Source of the DNA: Theristus sp. LFF4_11
Taxonomy: Eukaryota > Nematoda > Chromadorea > Monhysterida > Xyalidae
Length of the DNA stretch: 64,000 nt
Reading direction: 5' to 3'
Assembly (NCBI GenBank): GCA_030248135.1
Contig: JASANC010001188.1
Location: 1-64,000, forward strand
Position numbers and translations under genes: made by a program. Position 1 is the first letter of the stretch. The number at the start of each line of letters is the position of its first letter. Below the pieces are notes generated by a model, which saw only the letters and a list, made by a program, of their open reading frames with translations, made no database searches and was not told where the DNA came from. Shown here piece by piece: positions 45,091 to 55,650 of the stretch.

Positions 45091-48000
45091 CTAGGGTTCG
45101 AAAAAAAGTGAAATGAAAATGGCGATTTTTCGGAATGCCACCTCAATGACAGCATTATTATTCAGTTTGCACTTGGAGTCCGTCAACAGCGGCTTCCCGT
45201 CGACGTGGATCGGGCGGCGGCCCTCATTCGTCATGTAGAACTCGCCCGTGCTACGCATCTTGATCGTCGCCTGCTTTCGACTGATCGAGTAAGCCGGGCC
45301 TGCGAAGTGCAAACGCTGCTCTTTCTACGCTTTTCTGCGAGTGTGGCACAGTGCGAGTGTGTTTCGTTCGACAACAACAACAACAACGAATGGGCACCTT
45401 CCAACGAGAGGTCGATGTCGACGTGGCCGTGGTGGGCGTGCGTGCTGCGGCCGACGACGACGTCCTTGCTGCGGATCAGGTAGCGCACCAGGCGGCCGCG
45501 CAACACCGCCATCGTGTGCGCGTCGAAGTCGGCCGCTGCCACGCCCGTCACCGTTTCGGTTAGCACCTGCTCGAGAACAAAAATCTGAGTTGCCTTTTTT
45601 TGTTAGCACCGTCGTCGGAACTCGGTAAATTATACGGAATCAGCGTCGTCGTTGGTGTCATGCACGTGAATCGTGCTGCGTGCTTTCTGTGCAGAAATCG
45701 CTGTTGTGGGGGCGCAGTTTGGTTTGCACAGAAAGCATGCATATCGTAATCGCAACTAATCAGCTGATTCACTATAATTTAGAGTTCGACTGTAAGTTGT
45801 TGCTTTCTTTGTTAGCACTTCCAAAAGTGTGAAATGGCATCCAGTTTAGAGAGCGAGAGTATCCAATCAATTGCCAGAAGTGCATGGTGGCCAAGAAAAC
45901 ATGCGAAATGTCATTATTCGGAACACGCCAATGAACTGTGATGACACACTGTGACCATAGTTGTTCTAGGGGGGGGGGGGCCTGGGGGGCCGGCCCCCCC
46001 CAAAAAAATTTCGAATCTATCTCTATCAAACAGGTTTTTTCGGCTCAGCTATTATCTATCTAAAAAAAAATTCTCAGCCAGCTATCTATCTGAAAATTTT
46101 TGTCTTCGAAGACATAAAATGAGTCAATTTTTGACCAAAATTGACCATTTTTGCTCGTAATTCTTGAAAATTTCGCTGATTTTAAGTAAAATACGCGTTT
46201 ATACTTGATTTTTAGCGTATTTTTAGCATTATTTTGCTGTTTTTATAGCTTTTTAGCGTTTTAGCTATCTATCTATCAAATTTCAAAATTTTGACCGCCT
46301 CCCCCCAAAGTCACATGGTCCCCCCCCCCCCCCCCGCGGGCCCCCCCCAAAAATTTGCAGCTATCTATCTATCTAGAAAATTTGCTCCAGCTATCTATAT
46401 CGCCCCCCCCCAAACCCTACGCTCGGGAACAACTATGACTGTGACACATCAGTTCGGGCCAATTAGCAGCTTTATTTATCATGGTGTGCTTGCATGTTTG
46501 CAACTGATTGTACGCATATAACAGTACAAATAACAAATGAGAAAATTACCGCTTGTTCACACTTATAATCTGATTGACAAATCAACCCACCACAAATCCA
46601 ACCGAATCAATGAACTCACAGCGCCGAAAACTAACCTGATACTTCGGAAGTTCATTCTCCAACAGTCGAATGTCTCGATTCAAACGTCGCTCGGCCAAAT
46701 GCAGTTCCGTTTCAAGCAGTGCATCCGGAACGGCCGTGTCTGGCTCCGCATCAAGCGAATCTTCTATTTCTGAAGAACAAAACTGATTTGGTTAATTTTT
46801 GTTCATTGACAATTGATAAGTCGAGTCCGAATGTCGATAGTGCAGTTTTCGGTGGGTCTTGCTTGGTTGACACGAATAACCGAATAATCAGTTTGCCAAA
46901 ATAACCGCGCACAGTTGATACAATGCACTTGCATCTTGAATCGATTTGTGTCCAATTCGAAATATCGTGAAAAAAAGACGCGACTGCGCATGCACTCTGT
47001 TTCTATATCGTATGCAATTCGCTGATTGGTTGGTGCATGCATTGCTGCGGAGGCGGAGGAGTCTGGCGCATGAGCGCAGAATGAACCACCAACAAATCAG
47101 CAGGTTGCCCATCATGATATAGAAATAGCGCCTGTATACCGGAGAAGGACATCTCGCTCGGCGTCGTCTTCCACGGGCACACCCGCTGATCAACCAACAA
47201 CTTGTAGTGCTTCATGTGCTGCCAGTGGTCGTGCAACGTGCGTCCCGTGCGCGCTTCGTGGAACACGTCGATGTGCTTCAGTAGCACCTGCTCGAAGTCG
47301 CCCACCGAAATCACGGCCGTCTGAACGAGCTTTTTCGTCTTTATTTGGAAGCGTTGTTTTGCTCCTTATCATGTCACTTCGCAACGTTTGAATTTTACAA
47401 AAAAAACAAACAGCGAAACTGTTTTCCGATCTACGCGCGCGAGACCAATAAAAAAAGCGACACGGCCAAACTCTACATTACATGCAATCAGCTGCTGTGA
47501 TGCATGCGTCATGTGCAGGCAGAGCTGTAGAGCCTGCCGAGTCTGTCCCTTACACAAAGCATGCAGCACGTGATCGACCAATCAGCTGATAGCTTCTAAT
47601 TTCAAGGTGCATTCATGAAGCACCATTCATTCATGAAGCACCATTCATTCATGTAGTGACACATAGCAAAGCGGTCACTAAATACGGCTTCATGAATGCC
47701 GCTTTCGCCTTACGACTGCGATCACAACGGGGTTCCTCGAAGTGGCCACTGGCGGCTCCCGGGTCGCAAAACGCCAGCAATCTCTGGCTCTGCGGCCCCT
47801 CGCAAGATGGCAACAAGCAACAACTGCAATAACAACAACAACAACTCGCCGACGGTATCTGCGCGAGTAGCATCTCCTCTCGCTCCGTGAACAGCGTGCT
47901 CGCCTTGATCGCGGCGACGATCTCGCGCGGCAACTGTCGCATGCCGTCCATCGCTGTGCTGCAGTTGCAGAATAAAAATCATCGTTTTTACAGGCAAATA

Positions 48001-50498
48001 CCGACCGGGGACAACCGTGGTTCCGGAATAAAAATTTCTGGAATTCCAAATGCGTTTTGTGCGAAATTCAGCGAAATTCAAGCGCGCGCGCACCGCGAGA
48101 TCGACGCGTCGTACAACAGTGCGTACCACCGCTGCTCCAGGTCAGCCAGCGTGAAGCGACACGAGAACTTGATGCCGGCCAGCACCTTGCGGAGATCGTT
48201 CACCTGTGTGGAAACACGTTTCGATACGGACAAGAGAAGCGCGACACTAAACACACGAACAACGCTAAGCCGTTTGAAATGCGCATGTTTTTCAGCGTGC
48301 TGCTAGTAGTTATGGGTGGAGTGCTGATTGTTGGCAAGATTACTGTGTTTGTGTGCATTAAAATTGGAGTCACTCTAAAGCATCAGACTGGTCGGATAGT
48401 TGGTGATCAAGTGATGCGCATGCTTCATGTCTGTGCAGCGCGCAGGAGGCGTGTGTATATCACCACGGGAGTATCACCAACCGAATCAGCGATGAGCGGA
48501 TATCCGGCAAATCTACAGAACGACTGTGCGAGCACGTTCAGTTCTGGCTTGCCTATTAGTGGTGTCTCACACCTCTCTGGTATCCATGCCGCGAGCACTG
48601 CAGAGTAAAACTGACTGACTGGACTGACACACTCCCAATACATGAAGTTCGCTGTTTGCGGTTTCGCCAGGTAGACGCATAATACCGCGGTGTCCCCTGG
48701 CTCGTCAGTGCGACGGACACCAGACAGAACTGCCGAAGGTGTTTTACCACAGACAGATCTCATAGTCTGCGCAAAGTCAGCCGTTCACGATCTCGCGCAA
48801 ACCTGCATCACGGCCGTAATCAACGCCAAATCATCCGCTGCCGTCCATCGGTCGTGCGCGTGCCAGGCGGCCGAGTGCGATTTCGCAATCGCCGGCCGTC
48901 CGATGGTGCCGCCGCCGGCGACGCGATCCGCCACTGCGGACACGGTGTTCGAGACGGACGACGACGACGACGACTGTGCTTTGCCTGCGGTCGAAATAAA
49001 ACGCGGTGCTCGGTGATTGATGATATGATTAGGGTACGAGATTTTTTCTCAACTTTTTTAAAATTCTTTTGTAATCGGTTTTTTTAACTAATTTTTAATC
49101 AATTAAAAAACGAATTTAGGCTATCAAAATTGTAGTTTCTTCTGAAAATGCGTTTAAGAAATCTGATCCAAACACAAAACGACAAAAAATAAAAACGTTA
49201 TAAAAAGCATCATACAGTCTTTCACCTTTGCTGACAGTTTTGCCGGCTGCCGTCGGCGTTGCGGTTTGGTCGACGCTCGCGCGAGAGGCGCGCGCTGAAA
49301 TGGATGAAAACGACAAATCAGTTTGCGCATTCTTTCGCGCCCTTCCATTTGGTGGGGAAGTTCTCTGTCACGCCTCAGACGACCATTTCACTTCTCTTAA
49401 TTCTTCCACAACCACCAATTTCCTTGTTACCCGAAATCCACCGACCCTTTTTAGCACCGGACGCTCGCTTTGTGCCCACTGGGCTCGCTTTCACATTTGA
49501 CGCACCATCGAGCGACGACGACACCGATTCTCGTTTGAACGGTCTGGAGCTCGAAGTGTTGTCAGTTGATTTTTTCAATCCAGACTCCAGAATTAGTGAA
49601 TCTGATGATGAACTCAATGAAACTTGCGCTTGTTGTTGTTGCTGCGACGGCGAAACAAACTCAGTGTTCGCAGCGGAATGCGGCGTTTTCGGCTCGCTTT
49701 TTGGTGTCGATTGTTGTTGCTGGAAAAAATGCATCGAAATCGGGTGCTGTTGGTGGATCGTGATTGAATTACAGTCTAACTCTATAACATAACCAATTAG
49801 CTGATTGGTTGGTGGTCACGTGATGCACGGATTCTATGCAAACGAAACTCCGCCTCCACAGCAATTCATGTACAGAATGCACGCATCAACCAATCAGGCT
49901 AGTTGGATATGTTATGGAGTTAGACTGCAGTTGCAAGTTGAAAAACACTGAATAGAAACGACATCATGCAGCAAAAATTCATAAATTACAGCCGTGCTTG
50001 TAAATAAATCACATCATAAATATCACCAGCATCAGAGTAAATCGGGAAGAGTCCGAAAACACCAGGTGGTTGCCAGCCCACCCAGGTGGTTGCGGTTGAA
50101 AAGCACATATTGTTCACCTGCTGCTGCTTGTTGCGCGTTGTCATCGCCGAGCATTGTCGCACGGTGCTTTGATTGTTGATGTTGCTGCTTGCAGTAGCGA
50201 TCTGCGGCGACGGCGGCGGTGCGCCAGCAGAAGAGGCGAGCGTATTCGAATGATGCGTCAGCGACGACGATGAAATGCCACTCTGATGAGGCAACAGACT
50301 GAGCGCACTTGCGGTGCCACTGACGTTGACGCCAGCTGACGTCGACGTGGCGATGTCCACGACCTCATCAGCGAACTTCGGCCGTTTAATGTCACGCGTG
50401 GAGCGACGCCGCGGAGCGGCAGCGTCGCCCTTTTCAGTGGGCGTCGTCGCCGCCGCCGACGCGCCTGTTGCCAATGGCGTTGTTGACCCAGTTGACAT
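45091..50498 (-). CDS. MCRS1: Microspherule protein 1 (FHA-domain chromatin subunit)
   Basis: Ten exons: 50,498-50,118; 49,719-49,431; 49,294-49,226; 48,984-48,803; 48,203-48,094; 47,958-47,850; 47,320-47,140; 46,769-46,636; 45,566-45,398; 45,299-45,091. Sum 1,833 nt, 610 residues, longer than the human 462 because of a Ser/Thr/Gln-rich N-terminus (RRRSTRDIKRPKF near 33-45). The MCRS_N region runs from RWTAADDLALI (about 295) through FSCRFTLADLEQRWYALLYD to LAERRLNRDIRLLENEL (about 475). The FHA domain is at about 500-605, with ISRKQATIK and NEGRRPI. MCRS1 belongs to INO80/NSL-type chromatin complexes and acts in the nucleus and at spindle poles. Exon 6 seems to use a GC donor (GCGAGT), which restores the exact family spacing. 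The C-terminus departs from the family after AVIEV. Confidence 0.9.
45618..45787. mobile_element. CCAAT/CACGTG-family MITE in MCRS1 intron 8
   Basis: The ends GGAACTCGGTAAATTATACG and, inverted, CGAACTCTAAATTATAGTGA with an inner AATCAGC block form a near-palindrome of about 170 bp. It includes one GCACGTGA box. Confidence 0.6.
45958..46435. mobile_element. G/C-tract MITE with TAGTTGTTC ends, copy 1
   Basis: Starts TAGTTGTTCTAGGGGG and ends GGGAACAACTA, so the termini are inverted repeats including a TA that may be the target duplication. The interior has facing runs of G and C, several CTATCTATCTA microsatellite pieces and an AT-rich core. A close relative is at 55,173-55,650 and a left-end fragment at 50,602. 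Located in MCRS1 intron 8. Confidence 0.8.
46998..47127. mobile_element. CCAAT-family MITE in MCRS1 intron 7
   Basis: The ends TTTCTATATCGTATGCAATT and, inverted, TTTCTATATCATGATGGGCA share GCTGATTGGTTGGTG-type inner arms. About 130 bp, overlapping no exon; it ends about 13 bases from the exon 7 donor. Confidence 0.65.
47465..47602. mobile_element. CCAAT/CACGTG-family MITE in MCRS1 intron 6
   Basis: Inner arms GCAATCAGCTGCTGTGATGC and, inverted, TATCAGCTGATTGGTCGATC; contains CACGTG near 47,570 and an ACCAATCAG block. Outer ends degraded. Confidence 0.5.
48370..48500. mobile_element. CCAAT-family MITE in MCRS1 intron 4
   Basis: Inverted arms GTTGGTGATCAAGTGATGCG and CACGGGAGTATCACCAACCG surround a short centre. 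Family assignment rests on these arms only. Confidence 0.45.
48646..48772. repeat. Dispersed repeat shared with FDXR intron 1
   Basis: AGTTCGCTGTTTGCGGTTTCGCC through ACCAGACAGAACTGCCGAAG parallels 40,001-40,135. It is in MCRS1 intron 4 and ends about 30 bases from exon 4. Confidence 0.65.
49772..49927. mobile_element. CCAAT/CACGTG MITE in MCRS1 intron 1 (best-preserved member)
   Basis: The termini CAGTCTAACTCTATAACATA and, inverted, CAGTCTAACTCCATAACATA continue into CCAA, TAGCTGATTGGTTG arms of about 45 bp. The centre holds CACGTG. No ORF. Confidence 0.8.
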
Positions 50499-50601
50499 GT
50501 TCAAACTTCTATCATCACCGCTTATGCGCGCTTCAAAGGAAATCGTTTGGAATTAGAACGTATTTTTTGTCCTGTTTAGGTCAGTTCAGTACCGTGGGCC
50601 A

Positions 50602-50636
50602 TAGTTGTTCTAGGGGGGGGCGCCTGGGGGGGGCCA
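50602..50636. mobile_element. Left-end fragment of G/C-tract MITE
   Basis: TAGTTGTTCTAGGGGGGGGC followed by GCCTGGGGGGG is the left terminus of the element at 45,958; nothing of the interior remains. It lies about 100 bp upstream of the MCRS1 start codon. Confidence 0.65.
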
Positions 50637-50925
50637 TAATGTTCACCAACAACAATGTGGTAATCTTTGAAGTTTGAAAAAACGTCGTCGCCGTCAATCG
50701 ATGAAAAACCGTAAAACTACAAAGCTAAACCGGAGCTGGAGCTGATCCCTGATCCCAATGTTTCGGTTGGCCTACATAGGGAAAGAAATAATTTGTACTA
50801 AACAGCAAAAAAAACCGGAGCGTGAATTATAAGTAATCACGCTTTACAAACAGAAATAGACGTTTTAAAAAGGTGTGGCAGCCAAACTCATTTAGTTTTC
50901 TGTCGTTTAGTTTTTCAATCAAAAA
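50637..50925. other. Upstream flank of MCRS1
   Basis: AT-rich DNA without a recognised gene or repeat. It may include distal promoter sequence for MCRS1. Confidence 0.35.
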
Positions 50926-51965
50926 GAGGCCTTTAACAAAACCACGGAGGCAACACGGAACACGGAGGCTGCACGCTTAACAAAACCACGGAGGCAACAC
51001 GGAGGCTGCGTGCAGCTGAAGTGACCCATATTTTATATGCACACAACACGCTGCGCACCTTTAACAAAACCACGGAACACGGAGGCACGCGGATTTGGGG
51101 AGATTTGGGGACAGGACAAATCCGTCCCCCTCCAAAAAAATATGTTTTTGTTAAATAAACAAATAAATAAATAAAGGCGCAATAAAGCAAAGCAAAGCTA
51201 AATGTCAAAACTAGACTTCAAAGATTACGGTAGCTCTCCAACGGGTCTCGACACGATTTTTTAAAAACGTCCCTGATTGCCAGCAAAAGCTACTCTATTG
51301 GTGGACACCGTTCATGTGATTGCAACAAACAGTCTTATGTTTGAAGTTCGGGCACACGGGTTACGGTAGCGGTAGTTTTGTGTCTTGACACGATGATGCT
51401 GAAAACTACTTTGTTTCTTGCGAATAACAGTTGAAACCAATTAGAAACACGCAGCGTTTTCACAAAATGTCAAAACTTGAGTTCAAAGAATACGGTAACT
51501 CTGCTGTGTGGGTCTCAACGCGATTTTTTTAAACTGCCTTTTATTCCCAGGAAAATACTAAATTGATGAACACCGTTCACATGATTGCAAGAAACAACTG
51601 TTATTCACAGTAGTTTTCAGCAACTTCGTGTCAAGACCGAACTACATACCGTAACCCGTGGGACCTTACTTCAGACATATGACTGTTTCATGCAATCATG
51701 TGAACGGTATCCACCATTCTAGTAACAGTTCTTGGCAATAAAAGAACGTTTTTAAAAAAATCGTGTCGAGACCCACAGCAGAGTTACCGTACTCCTTAAA
51801 ATCCGATTTTTGACGTTCTGTGATAATGCGGCATGTTTATAAATGGTTTCAACTGTTATTCGCAAGAAACAAAGTAGTTTTCAGCAACTTCGTGTCAAGA
51901 CCCAAAACTACCGCTACCGTAACCCGTGTGCCCGAACTTCAAACATAAGACTGTTTGTTGCAATC

Positions 51966-53009
51966 ATTGTTGTTGTTGTTGTTGTTGGAATTTTTAGGCG
52001 ATGTTTTTAGCCAGGGCTAACCCAGAGAAGCGTACAGAACTAGGGTTGCCGCGAGACAGGAATTTGGCGAGACGAGACGATACGCGATACGCAAAGTCAT
52101 TGTACGAGCCGATACACGATACAGCATTTTTGGATTTTTGACGATACGAGACGATACACGATACGCAAGGTCACGAGACGAGACGATACACGATACGCAG
52201 GGTCACGAGACGAGACGATACACGAGACAGCAAAAATTGGTCCGTTTGCTCTGATTTCATGATTTGATTCGTTTGCTCTGATTTGATCATGTTTCACGAA
52301 TTATTATTGTTTTCATTGTTTTTTTTAATAGCACAAAACAATAAAAATCTGCCATATTTATGCATAATCATTTAGCAGTACCCACTGACATCCACAATGT
52401 GCCATTTTTATTTGGAATCATGTCTCTGCTGTGGAATCTGATATACTCTACTGCTTTCTTTACGTTTGTTACTAGAAATCCCTGAGACCGTCAAGTGATG
52501 AAGTACATGCAAGTGCCATGAGAAAATCCAAAAAAACAATAAAATTTTTCGTATCTAGTCGTCTCGGAATTTCTATGTTTCTGACCAGAATGACAACCAT
52601 TTCCTTTTGCTCAATGGTAGGTAACACACAGAAAGATGAACATTTTCACACGACCTTCCGTTGCCGCGAGACAGGAATTTGGCGAGACGAGACGATACAC
52701 GATACGCAAAGTCACGAGACGAGACGATACACGATACGCAAAGTCATTGTACGAGATGATACACGATACGCCTATTTTGAGAATTTGGCGAGACGAGACG
52801 ATACACGATACAGCAAAAATGGGTCCGAGCGAGACAAATGACGAGACGAGACATGTCTCGTGGCAACCCTATACAGAACGCCATTGAGTAGGGCGCCCAT
52901 CGAGTTTTCTCTGTCATTAAGTGCCTATACACCCCTCGGCGGGGCTCGATCCCCCGAGTGCACAGACTGTAGTCTAACGCACTACCACCAGGCCACGAGG
53001 GTGACAATG
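51966..53009 (-). mobile_element. tRNA-derived SINE with (CAA)n tail, split by a hAT MITE
   Basis: Read on the minus strand, the head near 53,000 shows A box TGGCCTGGTGG and B box GGGGATCGAGCCCC, followed by a body to 52,880. After the inserted hAT element the body resumes at 52,032 and ends in a (CAA)n tail at about 51,983-51,966. The acceptor stem does not close, so this is not a working tRNA gene. Its flanks match one arm of the surrounding foldback. Confidence 0.7.
52041..52871. mobile_element. hAT-type MITE
   Basis: The ends TAGGGTTGCCGCGAGACA and, inverted, TAGGGTTGCCACGAGACA are flanked by a perfect 8-bp duplication TACAGAAC (52,033-52,040 and 52,872-52,879), the hallmark of hAT transposition. 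Inside both ends are arrays of GACGAGACGATACACGATAC, possible transposase-binding repeats. The 831-bp interior has no transposase. Confidence 0.9.
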
Positions 53010-53147
53010 AACGGTGTCCACCAATAGAGTAGCTTTTGCTGGCAATCAGGGACGTTTTAAAAAAATCGTGTCGAGACCCATTGGAGAGCTACCGTAATCC
53101 TTGAAGTCTAGTTTTGACATTTAGCTTTGCTTTGCTTTATTGCGCCT

Positions 53148-53178
<31 letters not shown>

Positions 53179-53412
53179 TTTGACAAAAACATAATTTTTT
53201 TTGGACGGGGACGGATTTGTCCTGTCCCCAAATCTCCCCAAATCCGCGTGCCTCCGTGTTCCGTGGTTTTGTTAAAGGTGCGCAGCGTGTTGTGTGCATA
53301 TAAAATATGGGTCACTTTAGCTGCACGCAGCCTCCGTGTTGCCTCCGTGGTTTTGTTAAGCGTGCAGCCTCCGTGTTCCGTGTTGCCTCCGTGGTTTTGT
53401 TAAAGGCCTCAA

Positions 53413-54718
53413 AAAGAGAAAAAGCAATTCCTTGTTGCAACTTTTTGAATTAAGGGACGTAGTGAAGAAGCTGAAGCGGCGCCATTCGTGTGCTTTCGGC
53501 CGTTGTTCGCGATCTCAGAGACACCAGAGATTCTGGTTGGTTGACCCAGAGAAACAAACAAGTGACACGGTGATTGGTTGCATGGTGCACAAGACCATGA
53601 TGACCATAAACAGAAATCTTAAAATGAAGATCGAAATAAAGGTCGGTTGGTTGATAGCGCCCTGATTGGCTTGCCCAGAAAAACAAATGAAAAACGAATC
53701 GGGCACGTTGATTGGTGGTATCACCACAGGCTACAACGACGAACAATTTCTGGACGCACATTCGATCGGTTGTTCAAAACTTTGTGCACTATCAAAAATT
53801 TGTGGCAGCCAAACTCACTCATATGGCACAGTACAATCAGATTTTCATAAATCAATCAAGTTTATTTGTATGCCTCACGAGTCACGACTAGCACACATCG
53901 CCACTTTTTTTGCTTGCACTGTGGCACAGCAGAGGGAACAGACAGACAGACAGATACAGAGCTCACAGCCATTGAAACAATAAAAAACTGGTGAATTGAA
54001 GGATAGACTGATAAGGCGACTCTGAATGGAATCAGTTCATCGTTCCAGTTTGTTTTCTGATCCATTTTCCACATCGACAGGTATTACAGATGGGTTCCCG
54101 ACACCTCCCCACAGATGAGTAGATGCTGTGCGTGTGCAGCCGCTGCACCCGTACCAGTGGAATGGATTTTTGATGAAGATGCATGTGCATTTCTTTCATA
54201 ATGTAGCACTCCGCAATGTTTCACCCCTTCAACAAAGCTGTCAATCAAAGCACTTTCACTTTGTTAAAAAGGATCCCTGATCCCAATGTTTCACCCCTTC
54301 AACAAAGCTTCAATCAAGGCACTTTCACTTTGTTAAAAAGGCTTCACTTAGGATTAGGTTTAGGATTAGGTTTAGGATTAGGATTGAACCTACTGCAACG
54401 AAGTGGCACATGGCCATGTGGCCGCACTGACCACGGACGGCGATGAAAGCAGCGATACCGACTCGGAGAAGTCATGTTCGTGTTTAGGGGGGATGGGCGT
54501 CTGAAAGTGTTCGTTGTGTTGCTTACATTTTGTGTTAGTTTTCAAGGTGATTCAAAAAATTGGGCTGCGCAATTTTCAATTTTCAGCAGGTTTCATCAAT
54601 TGAAGCAAACGTTTTTTAATAAAAAAAGACTGATTATTTTCGACAGGCGAACGAATTGTCGACTTGATTATATGTTCAACCAAATTGGAGTTCGGTTTCA
54701 AGCCATATTTTGTATTTG
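53413..54718. other. Repeat-poor to simple-repeat stretch, no gene recognised
   Basis: Two 70-bp tandem units start at 54,214 and 54,284 (CAATGTTTCACCCCTTCAAC). Directly after, 54,353-54,391 is a run of about seven hexamers alternating TTAGGA and TTAGGT. A short GACAGACAGACAGA tract is at 53,940. No conserved protein was found in any frame. Confidence 0.5.
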
Positions 54719-55169
54719 TATAGTCGGACTGGATAATTTCGGGCATTAGCTGATTGGCTGGCGCGTAAGCGTGAAGCGCGAAAATCAAAACGCATTTTGT
54801 TTTTTTTAACTTGTCGATTTTTGACTGTTTGTGTGGATGAATATAGGGATTTTTGATGGGATAAACTTGGTTTTGAATTAAGGGATGCCTACAAAATAAA
54901 ATCAGCAATTTTTATGGCGAATTTTCTTTTTTGAAAAAAGATCGCCGCCGTCGTCGCTTTGCCAGTTCCTGAAAAAGTTGCTGCTTTTGTTTTTTTATGC
55001 ATTACATAATTCGAAACAAAGTTTATTCCGTCCAAAATTCTTATATTCATCCACACAAACACTCAAAAATCGACAATTTCAAAAAAACAAAATGCGTTTT
55101 GAATTTCGCGCTTCACGCTGACGAACCAGCCAATCAGCTAATGCCCGAAATTATCCAGTCCGACTATAT
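54719..55169. mobile_element. Foldback MITE with TATAGTCGGACTGG ends
   Basis: The left end TATAGTCGGACTGGATAATT is mirrored at 55,150-55,169. The arms run about 120 bp and include TAGCTGATTGGCTGG, the inner motif of the CCAAT-family MITEs. No ORF in the 200-bp centre. Confidence 0.75.
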
Positions 55170-55172
55170 GTA

Positions 55173-55650
55173 TAGTTGTTCTAGGGGGGGCCTGGGGGGG
55201 CCGGCCCCCCCCCCAAAAAATTTCGAATCTATCTCTATCAAACAGGTTTTTTCGGCTCAGCTATTTATTATCTATCTAAAAAAATTTCTCAGCCAGCTAT
55301 CTATCTAAAAAATTTTGTCTTCGAAGACATAAAATAAGTCAATTTTTGACCAAAATTGACCATTTTTGCTCGTAATTCTTGAAAATTTCGCTAATTTTAG
55401 GTAAAATACGCGTTTATACTTGATTTTTAGTGTATTTTTAGCATTATTTTGCTGTTTTTTGTAGCTTTTTAGCGTTTTAGCATCTATCTATCAAATTTCA
55501 AAATTTTGACCGGCCCCCCCCCCCCCCAAAGTCACATGGCCCCCCCCGCGGCCCCCCCCCAAAATTTTCCAGCTATCTATCAATCTGGAAAATTTGCTCC
55601 AGCTATCTATATCGGCCCCCCCCCCCAACCCCTCGGCTCTGGAACAACTA
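55173..55650. mobile_element. G/C-tract MITE with TAGTTGTTC ends, copy 2
   Basis: Collinear with 45,958-46,435, including the CTATCTATCTA pieces and facing G and C runs. It sits directly beside the foldback MITE's right end. Confidence 0.8.

Larger units (their letters stand above)
50926..53412. repeat. Foldback element interrupted by later insertions
   Basis: The left arm from about 50,926 (AGGCCTTTAACAAAACCACG) to about 51,320 is the reverse complement of about 53,010-53,412. Each arm contains repeated ACCACGGAGGCAACACGG units and an AATAAATAAATA tract. A second inverted pair lies inside (51,330-51,470 against 51,830-51,970, sharing AAACTACTTTGTTTCTTGCG). The middle of the right side is split by a SINE and a hAT MITE. 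No coding capacity is seen. Confidence 0.8.

Noticed and set aside
48057..48608. 183-codon plus-strand ORF
   Set aside because: Antisense to MCRS1 exon 5 and intron DNA; no family match.
52041..52871. Direct repeats in the hAT MITE as a CRISPR array
   Set aside because: Repeats are variable, spacers are not unique-length, and the host is eukaryotic; hAT ends and the 8-bp duplication explain them.
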